In this document: positions 36,646 through 45,212 of the stretch, piece after piece
Position numbering within the stretch: position 1 is the first letter of the stretch
Layout of the letters: each line of letters begins with the position of its first letter
Virus record (IMG/VR): IMGVR_UViG_3300027782_004053
Coordinates: 27,555-91,554 of that record
From: a virus
Reading direction: 5' to 3' (one strand)
Length of the DNA stretch: 64,000 bases
Position numbers and translations under genes: made by a program
The notes under the pieces: generated by a model
The model's database searches: none
The model's input: the letters and a program-made list of their open reading frames with translations, nothing else
What the model was told of the DNA's origin: nothing

Positions 36646-37046
36646 TATCTTACTCTATTAAGTGTTGTTGTTACTGTTACTGGATCCGAAACATTATTAA
36701 TAGTAAAAGATATCTCTATACCAACTTCATTGCTATCGTAATTGTCTACGATAATAACATCAGTTACAGTTGCTCTTGGTTCAAACTTTGAAATTGTATC
36801 TTTTATAGATTTTTGCAATGCAGAAGTAGTACTAGGGCCTGCATTTTCAAATAATAAATTGCTAACTTGACTGCCTATTTCAGGATGAAACGGTCGTTCA
36901 TAATTCTTTGTTAGTATCAGATTTTGTATAGACGTTTTGACGGCGTCTATGTTCTTTAGAACTAGAACGTCCTTTGTGTACGGATGTGGATTAAAAATTA
37001 GATTTAAATCCGTAAACCGTCTAACAACTTTATTAATGGTGGCCAT
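36645..37046 (-). CDS. gp25: Baseplate wedge protein gp25
   Basis: 133 aa, matching T4 gp25 (132). TDLNLIFNPHPYTKDV, then SIQNLILTKNYERPFHPEIGS, is the gp25/W family signature (sheath-polymerisation platform). A late promoter lies at 37105-37112. Confidence 0.93.
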   Translation of the reverse strand: MATINKVVRRFTDLNLIFNPHPYTKDVLVLKNIDAVKTSIQNLILTKNYERPFHPEIGSQVSNLLFENAGPSTTSALQKSIKDTISKFEPRATVTDVIIVDNYDSNEVGIEISFTINNVSDPVTVTTTLNRVR

Positions 37047-37104
37047 TTTAATATTTATTAAGAATTCGTTTTTCTAGATACATTAAATTATAAATAATAC
37101 CCTT

Positions 37105-37112
37105 TATTTATA
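37105..37112 (-). promoter_or_regulatory. T4-type late promoter TATAAATA
   Basis: Minus-strand TATAAATA overlapping the stop codon of gp5, 59 bp before gp25. It would re-initiate late transcription into the gp25-gp6-gp8 block. Confidence 0.55.
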
Positions 37113-39012
37113 GTAACTTTACAAACAGATTTTTGGCTCCGGGCGACGCAGTACTGTGATTAAACATCGTACCATATGGCATTGCGGATTTTGAACCATC
37201 TTGGGCGGATGCAATATGAATCCAAGAAATTGTTCCAGAAGGTCTTGTTGCGTATTCTAACAGAATCTGTTTAAACGGCAAGTTATCTGCTATCCATTTT
37301 GCAATAGTATAATATTCTGAAAAAGAATGTCCGGGGAATTGTAAATCTACAGCACATCCCTTATTATGATTTGACCCCTTACCTACCCTAAATCCGCTGG
37401 TAATTACAACATCCGAATAGTTTTCAAATATTGGATCTAACATATTTACCGCCAAATGCTTTAGATTTCCAACAATGTCTGCTTCAGATAAACCTTCTTG
37501 GGCCTGCACCTCAAAAGATGTTGCCGTTGGTTTTGTAGTTAAATCTCCCAAAGTATAATATTTTGATAGTTGTAAGGAACGTGGGAATTTTGCAAATTTC
37601 TTAAATTCTGAGGTATCTACTGATTTTGGAGCAATACTTCTTGTAGCAGTACTACTTTCTCCTTGAGTTAATTCTAAATCTGGATTAATTTCTCCGGCAG
37701 TTATTCTTTCTTTTGATAGTGCGTCTGCATCCGGTTCTAAACTATCTCCTAAGAAAATACTTCCAGGAGCATCTGGACGTATTAAATCGCCCGCATCCGC
37801 ATCCGCAGAATATACTGTAACTTCTGAAGGAGTAGGATATACTGGTAATTTTGTCCCAGCAATTGAAATTGATCCGCCGTGAGTAGTAATTGATGTAGCA
37901 TCAATTTGTGCAAGTAACCCACCTTTAAAACTAGCAGTAGATGAACTGCCGGATTGTAGTGCAAGATCCCCGCTAGATTTTGCCGAGAATGTTCCATCTT
38001 TTGCATTAATAGCAATGCTACTTCCTTGTATATTTACCGGGCCATTACTGGTTAATTGTAAACTAGATTTTCCAGAAACAATTATATCTTCTGCTATTAC
38101 TTGTACTGTTTTTGCCGATTGCACCAAAGTGGATCCGTGTCCGGTAACATTCAATGCCCCGTTAACTTCAATATCTGCATCATTTTCAATTAATATTTTC
38201 GTTGCGCCGCCAACAGTTAAATTATACGCGCCTTTAACATAAACATATCCATTTCTGTCGCAAACTTCGTAGTTATCACCAACTACTTTTTTAACCATTG
38301 TGCCGTTTATATCAATTTCTATATAGGTGCCTTTTTTATGATAAACGTGTATGCGTTCCGCATTAGGTGTATTGTCAAATTCAACCACATGGCCAGCTTC
38401 AGTTTCTATTACCTGATTACTAGGATATCTTGCATTGTAAGCAGGAGTTGGTTCGCTCCAAGTAGAACTTGAACTTGCTTTTTTTATAGATGTTTTTCTG
38501 TTTTTAGATTTAACTGAAAAATATGCATGAGTTTTATCTGTTACTGCTAGTTTATTTGTATCTGGCTTTCCGTCGTAATCTTTCTTAGGATAAACTCGAT
38601 TAGGATCAATAAATCCCTGTTGCTGAGATAAAATAGAACTATTTAATGGGCCCGCAGGATCAAAATTTGGATTACTTATGTTGGAGCCTTCGTTTGTATT
38701 TGGCTCGGGCGCACCTGTTATAGTGCCCATCATTATAGGTTGTTGTTTTTCCTCCCCGTCCAAAAACCAACCAACGACCCAAGTACCTTCAACTGGTCCT
38801 ATAGGTGTAATACCTATACCTGATGTACTTGCAGATGTTATAGGCGTCATTGCCAATGCCCATGGTAAATCTCTGGTAGGCAATATTGTTACATCTTCAG
38901 GATGATAACCAACAATCCTAACTCGGCATCTACCTAATTTTTCTGGATCATTTCTATCTTCAACTACTCCAAACCACCAGATGAAGTTTGGATTTCCGTA
39001 CATATGTTGCAT
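37108..39012 (-). CDS. gp5: Baseplate hub spike gp5 with C-terminal M15 peptidase
   Basis: 634 aa. Domains in order: OB-fold (residues 1-110, with GRCRVRIVGYHPED and GTWVVGWFLDGEEKQQPIMMGT), linker, triple beta-helix (about 200-400, with VYVKGAYNLTVGG), then from about residue 475 an M15-type D-Ala-D-Ala peptidase. The zinc motif SxHxxGxAxD reads SNHNKGCAVD (H549, D556) and the third ligand is in WIHIA (H599). T4 gp5 instead has a lysozyme domain between the OB-fold and helix; none is seen here. It should pierce the outer membrane and cut peptidoglycan cross-links. An alternative start is at 39003. Confidence 0.88.
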   Translation of the reverse strand: MQHMYGNPNFIWWFGVVEDRNDPEKLGRCRVRIVGYHPEDVTILPTRDLPWALAMTPITSASTSGIGITPIGPVEGTWVVGWFLDGEEKQQPIMMGTITGAPEPNTNEGSNISNPNFDPAGPLNSSILSQQQGFIDPNRVYPKKDYDGKPDTNKLAVTDKTHAYFSVKSKNRKTSIKKASSSSTWSEPTPAYNARYPSNQVIETEAGHVVEFDNTPNAERIHVYHKKGTYIEIDINGTMVKKVVGDNYEVCDRNGYVYVKGAYNLTVGGATKILIENDADIEVNGALNVTGHGSTLVQSAKTVQVIAEDIIVSGKSSLQLTSNGPVNIQGSSIAINAKDGTFSAKSSGDLALQSGSSSTASFKGGLLAQIDATSITTHGGSISIAGTKLPVYPTPSEVTVYSADADAGDLIRPDAPGSIFLGDSLEPDADALSKERITAGEINPDLELTQGESSTATRSIAPKSVDTSEFKKFAKFPRSLQLSKYYTLGDLTTKPTATSFEVQAQEGLSEADIVGNLKHLAVNMLDPIFENYSDVVITSGFRVGKGSNHNKGCAVDLQFPGHSFSEYYTIAKWIADNLPFKQILLEYATRPSGTISWIHIASAQDGSKSAMPYGTMFNHSTASPGAKNLFVKLL

Positions 39013-39013
39013 A

Positions 39014-40369
39014 TTAAATATAATCCCAATTAATTTCTGTAGGTTGCGAATCTCGAATAACTTCCATCGTAATCATATGTTTTGCGATATTAATCTTGTG
39101 ATGAATTGATGTTATTAAATAACTACCTGAGTATTTTTGATCCAAGTGAGACTGGCTTATCTCTGCTTCTCCTGCAGGAGAAACATCAGGAAAATCTATG
39201 GATATTATTCTTCCTGCTTCTACATCGGTTCTACCATATATTGTTATATTTAATTTTAATGAATTTAAATCTAACATATTAGATAAACGATTACCATAGA
39301 TGTCATTCATTTTTTCAGAATAATTATTATTAATATAATTATGTATTCCTGGATTTACAGGATACACCCTTACATGACTATCAAAATTTCGTATTACAGT
39401 AGTCTCATTAAATATTGGTTTTGGATTAAATTTTATTGCATGATTATACTTGCGAAATTCTGAAACATGGTCGTAGTAAGTATTATTTCTTTTCTTATGT
39501 ATTAAATCAACACCTATAAATTTACTGGCAAAATATCCATTATCCAAGTTTGAAAGATAATCAAATCCATTAACAATATCAATAGATTGTATTAATCCCA
39601 TTTTTTCCGATATGTCGTCGGTTCCTCGCATAACACTTGTTGCAGAATACTTATAATTTCCTATTGTATTTTGTGCATCAAATAGGCTTTCTATACTACC
39701 AAAATAGAAAGATTTGTTTGTTTCCCAGAATAAAAAATTACATGATTTACCTGATTTTGGTATTGATTTTTTAGACAACCAGTTTATACAATCAAATGGA
39801 GTCCACCCTGGACTAACAAATTTAACATTATTTTCTGTTTCCGAAAAAATAACAACGGGGGTTTTATTTAAACCGGGTACAATTGCTCCGGATAGATTAC
39901 CATTTTCAAATACTAAATTTCTAACAGTTAATAAATTCTCTGCAAATATTTTTTCTACAAGTGTACTAATATCTCCGGAAAAAGCATTGTACATAGGAGA
40001 TAAAGAATCTATTATTCCCTCTTGAGATACAAATTTTAATTTGTAAAGTTGTGTATTTTGGTCTCTTATTATCTGTCTATCTTCTACAGAAGTTATCTTA
40101 AAAGTTTTATGTATCCTTGAGTCAAATCCCGGAGTAGTTAAGTTTACTATAAGATATTCGTCCCCAATAATAGGTATGCTTTTTATTAAGTTTCTGCTAT
40201 CAGAAATTACAATATCGCCTGATAAAATATTATTAAAAATACTTTCAAAAATATTTAATTCAACAAGATAATCCAATAACGATATGTATGTATTATTAGA
40301 TACAAGGATTAGTTGATCTATAGATACTTCGCCTGGCGATTGAATCGCATTCTGTACAGACTGTGTCAT
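39014..40369 (-). CDS. gp27: Baseplate hub protein, gp27-like
   Basis: 451 aa. DEYLIVNLTTPGFDSRIHKTFKI and the late YSGSYLITSIHHKINIAKHMITMEVIRDS are tail-hub features of the gp27/D family. It lies directly before gp5, its spike partner, with a one-base gap. Sequence similarity to T4 gp27 (391 aa) is weak by eye, so the number rests on fold motifs plus context. Confidence 0.72.
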   Translation of the reverse strand: MTQSVQNAIQSPGEVSIDQLILVSNNTYISLLDYLVELNIFESIFNNILSGDIVISDSRNLIKSIPIIGDEYLIVNLTTPGFDSRIHKTFKITSVEDRQIIRDQNTQLYKLKFVSQEGIIDSLSPMYNAFSGDISTLVEKIFAENLLTVRNLVFENGNLSGAIVPGLNKTPVVIFSETENNVKFVSPGWTPFDCINWLSKKSIPKSGKSCNFLFWETNKSFYFGSIESLFDAQNTIGNYKYSATSVMRGTDDISEKMGLIQSIDIVNGFDYLSNLDNGYFASKFIGVDLIHKKRNNTYYDHVSEFRKYNHAIKFNPKPIFNETTVIRNFDSHVRVYPVNPGIHNYINNNYSEKMNDIYGNRLSNMLDLNSLKLNITIYGRTDVEAGRIISIDFPDVSPAGEAEISQSHLDQKYSGSYLITSIHHKINIAKHMITMEVIRDSQPTEINWDYI

Positions 40370-40962
40370 TGAGTAATTAATTCAGTAAAATTTGCATCTA
40401 TAGAAGATACTATTTCCGGTTTTAAAATATTGATTTGTCGTCTTTTCTCATTTAGTGCATCTTCATACATAAAGTTTGTCACTGGATATAATGATCCTGA
40501 TGGAAAATTTTGTAGAACTAAATTAACCTGTATATTCTGATTCGTTTGTTCCAATTCAACCGATCCCGGATTTATAAAGGTTGACTCTTCTCGCATTGCT
40601 CGGTATCCATTAACAACATACCCTTCCATATTTACATAATGGTGCAATTTATTAATATTTGATGCGCCGTATTTTCCATTACAGTATTTAATTAAATCAT
40701 TGTAACTTAGATGCCAATCAAATCTAGGATCTATAATATTATTTGTTAACAAAATAATCCAGTGTAGTTCAGTATCACCATACCAATAATCTGCAACAAT
40801 TTCTGGAGTCTCTCCATCTTTTATTGAATATTGTTCAAAGAATGCATCATTTTTTACTAATTCATTAGATAATGTTATTCTTCTTAAAATATCAGGAATA
40901 GTTTGCCTAGTTTTTCCATTATCTAATGTGTATTGTGTTAACGGGAATTTTTCAAAGAACAT
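40366..40962 (-). CDS. gp53: Baseplate wedge protein gp53
   Basis: 198 aa, like T4 gp53 (196). The block YSIKDGETPEIVADYWYGDTELHWIILLTNNIIDP is the family signature and contains a LysM-like element. It connects the wedges to the hub. Overlaps the hub gene by 4 nt. Confidence 0.92.
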   Translation of the reverse strand: MFFEKFPLTQYTLDNGKTRQTIPDILRRITLSNELVKNDAFFEQYSIKDGETPEIVADYWYGDTELHWIILLTNNIIDPRFDWHLSYNDLIKYCNGKYGASNINKLHHYVNMEGYVVNGYRAMREESTFINPGSVELEQTNQNIQVNLVLQNFPSGSLYPVTNFMYEDALNEKRRQINILKPEIVSSIDANFTELITQ

Positions 40963-42036
40963 TTAGTATCCTTCTGCTATTATTGAGTCTTTTGTAACTA
41001 ATTCTAATTCTCTAAAACTTAATGTAAGATTTATCTCAGAAGGAGCACCATTGTCAAAAGATGCAAATTGTTCTCCACCATAATCAACAGTCATATCAGT
41101 TAATGCACAACTCGCAATTTTATTAAAATATCCATTTACTTTATCATTGTAAATATATTCTATAGAAAATTCAGAGGGGTAGATATAAAAATAACCGCCA
41201 TCTGATAATTCAGGATGCATATGTTCTTTAAACAATTGTATTATTTCTTTAACCTGTTTAGATTCGCCCTCACTCTTGGGCATAAATTTATATCTAAAAT
41301 TAAATTTTCTATAATCAACCCCTTCAAAGAATACTTCTCTAAAAGGATTAGTTTTTACTTTCGCACCTAATTGAACAATATCTCCTAAAGATGCATTTCC
41401 AAATCCAGGAAGAATTGAAGGAATTTTTGCAAATTCTAAACCAATTGATTGGGCAATTTCTCCTCCGGCGTTGCTGCCGATTGTATCCGATATGGAGGTT
41501 TTTCCTGTTAGGAATCCGCCAAGTATTCCCATATCTTTATCTTGATAATTTACACCGTAACTAACTGTAGGTCTTTCCTGCATTGCCAATGTAATAACGC
41601 TTTTTAATCTAGCTTTGCGATCATCTGTAAGACCCGAAATTGCGGACTTTGCAGTTTCGAAACCAACAATTCCAGCTGGAATTCCCGCTGCCATCGTCAA
41701 CGCCAATGCTCTGCCCGCTTTGAATGATGCAGATCCTCCAACATTAGGAATAATGCCTTTAACCGAACTTGCGACTGCACCGCCAACAACCAATCCAATC
41801 GCCGCAGCGGCTGCAGTCTTCGCACCGCTATTACTATTATCTCTTCTAGTATATGCGTCAGTATTTGATATTTCCCCGGTAGTTTGATATCTTCCAGTTT
41901 TCTTAAATTTTGATTTGCCTCGAACAGCAATAAAAAATTGAACGTAATGTAATAGATCCTTATTTACCCCTACCCCGTCAGGATAATGATATCCTACCAC
42001 ATCATATTTTCCTTGCCCTCTAATGTTTGGTTCCAT
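40963..42036 (-). CDS. gp48: Baseplate tail-tube cap protein gp48
   Basis: 357 aa, near T4 gp48 (364). The C-terminal part (FNFRYKFMPKSEGESKQVKEII, GGYFYIYPSEFSIEY, INLTLSFRELEL) has the tube-like fold. The N-terminal half has an Ala/Gly-rich hydrophobic stretch (AAAAAIGLVVGGAVASSVKG). It links hub and tail tube. Its late promoter is one of a divergent pair. Confidence 0.85.
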   Translation of the reverse strand: MEPNIRGQGKYDVVGYHYPDGVGVNKDLLHYVQFFIAVRGKSKFKKTGRYQTTGEISNTDAYTRRDNSNSGAKTAAAAAIGLVVGGAVASSVKGIIPNVGGSASFKAGRALALTMAAGIPAGIVGFETAKSAISGLTDDRKARLKSVITLAMQERPTVSYGVNYQDKDMGILGGFLTGKTSISDTIGSNAGGEIAQSIGLEFAKIPSILPGFGNASLGDIVQLGAKVKTNPFREVFFEGVDYRKFNFRYKFMPKSEGESKQVKEIIQLFKEHMHPELSDGGYFYIYPSEFSIEYIYNDKVNGYFNKIASCALTDMTVDYGGEQFASFDNGAPSEINLTLSFRELELVTKDSIIAEGY

Positions 42037-42044
42037 TTTTTTCC

Positions 42045-42052
42045 TATAAATA
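42045..42052 (+). promoter_or_regulatory. Late promoter TATAAATA driving gp4 (divergent pair)
   Basis: Plus-strand TATAAATA 27 bp before the gp4 start. It faces away from the minus-strand copy at 42066-42073. Confidence 0.65.
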
Positions 42053-42065
42053 TATAGTTATTAAT

Positions 42066-42073
42066 TATTTATA
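42066..42073 (-). promoter_or_regulatory. Late promoter TATAAATA driving gp48 (divergent pair)
   Basis: Minus-strand TATAAATA 29 bp before the gp48 start. The two -10 elements are 13 bp apart and the two transcripts would overlap at their 5' ends. Confidence 0.65.
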
Positions 42074-42079
42074 TAAGTT

Positions 42080-42529
42080 ATGTACACCAAAACCTATAAG
42101 GGCAAGTATCGAGTGACAAATGCTGCAAAGTATATGGGAGATATTACTAATATTGTATATCGGTCCTTATGGGAACTCCGATTCATGAAATGGTGCGATT
42201 CCAATGCATCGGTGGTAGAATGGGGGTCAGAAACAGTCGTTGTACCGTATATTTCCCCAATTGACAATAAAGTTCATAGATATTTTGTGGATTTCTACAT
42301 AAAAGTGAAAACAAATTCAAATGGGGTTGAAAAATATTTAGTTGAGATAAAACCGGAAAGATTTACTAAACCGCCAACAATTCCAGAAAGAAAAACCAAA
42401 AGATTTATAGATGAGGTATTTCAGTATGGGGTAAACGATGCAAAATGGAAAGCAGCATTTGAATTCTGTAAAGATCGCAGTATGAAATTTATTATTCTAA
42501 CCGAAAAAGATTTAGGAATAAAGAATTAA
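42080..42529 (+). CDS. gp4: Head completion protein gp4
   Basis: 149 aa (T4 gp4 is 150). YRSLWELRFMKWCDSNASVVEWGSE, with VHRYFVDFYIKVK and YLVEIKPE, shows the nuclease-like (TnsA-type) core E..D..ExK. It is needed to finish packaged heads before tail joining. First gene of the plus-strand late block; only a weak ribosome site is seen. Confidence 0.9.
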   Translation: MYTKTYKGKYRVTNAAKYMGDITNIVYRSLWELRFMKWCDSNASVVEWGSETVVVPYISPIDNKVHRYFVDFYIKVKTNSNGVEKYLVEIKPERFTKPPTIPERKTKRFIDEVFQYGVNDAKWKAAFEFCKDRSMKFIILTEKDLGIKN

Positions 42530-43108
42530 ATGGTAAATAAGAATCCTTTTGAGACCATCAGAATTAATGCTGCCGGTCAAGAAAAATCATACCAATGGTA
42601 TAAGCAACAAGTTTCAAATCTTGGTAAAATAAGTTCAGTAAATGAGGTTTTAAAAGATACCCCATTAGTTTCGAGCATACTGCCCGGAGAAATGTACTTA
42701 TTTTACTACGATCCAAAGCATAAAGATACATTGCCATATTACGATAGATTGCCTTTAGTATTGCCTTTTAGAAAAGTTCCCGGTGGATTCTACGGTATCA
42801 ATCTGCACTATTTGCCCTATATGATGCGTTTTAAGATTTTACAATTATTGTCAGATTATACTGTAAATAATAATGGAGATACTAGAATAAGATTGTCATG
42901 GAAATTGTTAGAATCAACATCTAGATTGGGGCCTGCAAAATTCGCAGTTAAACATTATTTGAATTCTCAGATTAGATCTAGATTTTATAAAATACAATAT
43001 AATGATTGGATTACCGCATCGCAATTGCCTGTAGAAAAATTTGTAGGCGAACAGAAAACAACTGTCTGGCGCGAAGCACAAAAAGATGCATTAAAGTATC
43101 TATACTAA
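42530..43108 (+). CDS. Conserved virion-type protein of unknown function
   Basis: 192 aa. GEMYLFYYDPKHKDTLPYYDRLPLVLPF and LHYLPYMMRFKILQLL, then SRFYKIQYNDWITASQLPVEKFVG, form a pattern seen in T4-like phages next to gp4. No catalytic motif is seen. Its start directly abuts the gp4 stop. It may be a head- or DNA-end-associated protein (T4 gp2 has this gene order), but I cannot confirm this. Confidence 0.6.
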   Translation: MVNKNPFETIRINAAGQEKSYQWYKQQVSNLGKISSVNEVLKDTPLVSSILPGEMYLFYYDPKHKDTLPYYDRLPLVLPFRKVPGGFYGINLHYLPYMMRFKILQLLSDYTVNNNGDTRIRLSWKLLESTSRLGPAKFAVKHYLNSQIRSRFYKIQYNDWITASQLPVEKFVGEQKTTVWREAQKDALKYLY

Positions 43109-43116
43109 GGATTAGA

Positions 43117-43695
43117 ATGAAATCTGCGTTCAACTTATCAAATTTTATCTCTGAAATAAGAGGTCGAGGACTATCTAAACCAAATAAATTTGAGGTTTGG
43201 TTTTCCCGTACGAATAGTGATTCTAAACTAGTAAGTTTATTTTGCGAAATATCAAATCTTCCAGGAATTAATATTAACACAAAAGGTCTTAGAATTTATG
43301 GCCCAGCATACCAAAAACCAGTATCTACAGAATTTGGTGGCGAGGCAATAACTATGACATTTTATGTAGATGCAAACTTTAATGTTAAAAAATATTTTGA
43401 CGATTGGGTATTTAAGGTTGTAAATCCAAATTCTTTTAATGTCCAGTATCAAGAAGATTATACTTCAGATATCTTAATTAAACAACTAAACGAAAAAAAT
43501 GAAATAATATATGATGTTACATTAATAGACGCATTTCCTAGAGCTGTTAATATGATGGACTTAAACATGGGCGCGAATAACCAAGCGCATAAACTAAACG
43601 TAACATTTAGTTACAGGAAATGGGTAACAACTGGGTCTAATAATTTTGCCCCTACAATAAAAGATCCTGTAAAAGCAATCGGGACAATAATTTAA
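43117..43695 (+). CDS. Tail-tube-fold baseplate protein (gp54/gp19-like)
   Basis: 192 aa from ATG 43117, chosen because AAGG lies 6 nt upstream; an upstream in-frame extension would overlap the previous gene by 100 nt. KPNKFEVWFSRTNSDS, FCEISNLPGININTKG and KLNVTFSYRKWVT are tail-tube-fold segments. Third such paralogue in the window. T4 gp54 initiates the tube on the baseplate; this is the best guess from context. Confidence 0.65.
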   Translation: MKSAFNLSNFISEIRGRGLSKPNKFEVWFSRTNSDSKLVSLFCEISNLPGININTKGLRIYGPAYQKPVSTEFGGEAITMTFYVDANFNVKKYFDDWVFKVVNPNSFNVQYQEDYTSDILIKQLNEKNEIIYDVTLIDAFPRAVNMMDLNMGANNQAHKLNVTFSYRKWVTTGSNNFAPTIKDPVKAIGTII

Positions 43696-43711
43696 TTATA
43701 AAGGATATATT

Positions 43712-44404
43712 ATGGCTTTACCAATATTAGAAACTCCATCCTACGAATTGACATTACCTTCAACCGGGAAAACTGTTAAATATAGACCATTCTTAGTTAA
43801 AGAATATAAAATACTTTTAACTAATGTAGAAGCAGATGTTGGGGAAATATCTAGAATAGTTACGGAACTTGTAGATAATTGTACGTTTAAAAAATTAGAC
43901 ATAGACAAACTCGCTCACTTTGATGTTGAATATTTGTTCCTAAATATTCGAGCAAAATCTATAAGTGAAAGTGCCGATATAATTGTAAATTGTATCTGTG
44001 AGAATAAAATAGATCATACAATTAATATAACAGATCTTAAGGTTACAAAAAATACTGTAGATAATAAGATAATGATAAATGACACAATTGGTGTAGTTTT
44101 ACGTTATCCAAAATTTGATGAAATGTTAGATATACATAATAATGCGGATAGTATTAAAATAGTAGAATTGATTACAAACTGTATAGAAGCAGTATTTACC
44201 CCTGAAGATTATTATGATAGAAAATCATATTCTCAGGAAGAATTAAATACATTTGTTAGTGCATTTACAAAGAAACAATTTGATTTGTTGGAAGAATTTT
44301 TTAGAAACATTCCTAAACTTGTACATCATATTGAGGCAGAATGTCCTAAATGTAACCATTTAAATATTGTAGACTTGGAGGGTCTACAAAATTTTTTCGT
44401 CTAA
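43712..44404 (+). CDS. gp26: Baseplate hub assembly protein gp26-like, with -1 frameshift extension
   Basis: 230 aa in the zero frame. LPILETPSYELTLPSTGKTVKYRPFLVKEYKILL is the T4 baseplate (gp26) family start, and a zinc-type CPKCNHLNIVDLEGLQNF lies at the C-terminus. Just before the stop the sequence T TTT TTC (44392-44398) is in slippery register. A -1 shift adds 64 residues, ending at 44592, for a 293 aa product. The extension contains LTEIENMLPWEREIYVSLLV, typical of gp51/tail-chaperone-like C-domains. The shifted part has no good start of its own. Confidence 0.82.
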   Translation: MALPILETPSYELTLPSTGKTVKYRPFLVKEYKILLTNVEADVGEISRIVTELVDNCTFKKLDIDKLAHFDVEYLFLNIRAKSISESADIIVNCICENKIDHTINITDLKVTKNTVDNKIMINDTIGVVLRYPKFDEMLDIHNNADSIKIVELITNCIEAVFTPEDYYDRKSYSQEELNTFVSAFTKKQFDLLEEFFRNIPKLVHHIEAECPKCNHLNIVDLEGLQNFFV

Positions 44405-44592
44405 CTCTTTCTCATGAAAGTCTTGTAAATTATTTTCAATTAAATTTTTCGTTAATGCAGCACCATAAATACTCATTAACAGAAATAGAAAATATGTTGC
44501 CATGGGAAAGAGAAATATACGTTTCGTTATTAGTAAATTATATCAATGAGGAAAATGAAAAAATAAAAGCTAAAAAAGCAGCAAGGGGTTAA
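44392..44592 (+). other. Candidate programmed -1 ribosomal frameshift and extension frame
   Basis: The slippery heptamer T-TTT-TTC lies two codons before the zero-frame stop TAA (44402-44404). The -1 frame is open from there to TAA at 44590-44592 and ends 2 nt before the next ATG. It encodes a conserved-looking helical domain (64 codons). The only internal ATG in that frame, about 51 nt in, has no ribosome site. Confidence 0.7.
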
Positions 44593-44594
44593 AA

Positions 44595-45212
44595 ATGGCC
44601 GAAGAACAAGAAGAAAAAATGAGTGCTAGTGAAAAGAAAAAAGAAGATTGGATGAACAGCAAATGGCGTCCAATGATGGGTTGGATGTATATGTCTGTAT
44701 GTACTTTTGATTTTGTAATTGCTCCTATTTTTTGGAGTTTACTACAATCATTAAGTAAAGGATCAGTTAACGTCCAATGGCAGCCATTAACTCTACAGGG
44801 GGCAGGATTATTCCACGTAGCAATGGGAGCTGTACTTGGTATTGCTGCACATGGTAGAACTCAAGAAAAATTAAACGGTGCTAATAACGGAGGTATGCAA
44901 TTGCCATCCAACGCTGGCACAACGTATGTGCCGCCCGGCGCACAAAATACAGTAAATGTAAGCAATCAACCCGGAGGAATGAACAATGGAGGATTTAATT
45001 CACCAGCAGGTGGCTCAACAGCATTTGGCGCACCAGCAGCAGGAGGTTTCGGCAACTCCGGTGGGTTTGATGCACCAGTCCCCGCATCAAACGGCTTTGG
45101 TAGCAGTCCAAGCGCTGGAGCGTCTACGTTTGGATCTCCGGTTGGATTCGGAAATCCTTCACCACAATCAAGCTTAGCAATAAAACCGGTGGTTAGAAGA
45201 CCTGCCCTATAA
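44595..45212 (+). CDS. Holin-like membrane protein with Gly-rich tail
   Basis: 205 aa. Residues 23-85 carry KWRPMMGWMYMSVCTFDF, continuing into a first hydrophobic segment, then a second (LFHVAMGAVLGIAAHG). This is the layout of the GTA-holin/3TM family. The last 110 residues are low-complexity Gly/Ala/Pro/Ser/Phe repeats. It might be the phage holin or a virion membrane-channel factor. The stop overlaps the next start (TAATG). Confidence 0.6.
   Translation: MAEEQEEKMSASEKKKEDWMNSKWRPMMGWMYMSVCTFDFVIAPIFWSLLQSLSKGSVNVQWQPLTLQGAGLFHVAMGAVLGIAAHGRTQEKLNGANNGGMQLPSNAGTTYVPPGAQNTVNVSNQPGGMNNGGFNSPAGGSTAFGAPAAGGFGNSGGFDAPVPASNGFGSSPSAGASTFGSPVGFGNPSPQSSLAIKPVVRRPAL

Noticed and set aside
44452-44592. 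Independent gp51-like gene starting at the ATG inside the -1 frame
   Set aside because: No ribosome site precedes that ATG and conserved-looking residues lie upstream of it, so the frameshift product explains the frame better.
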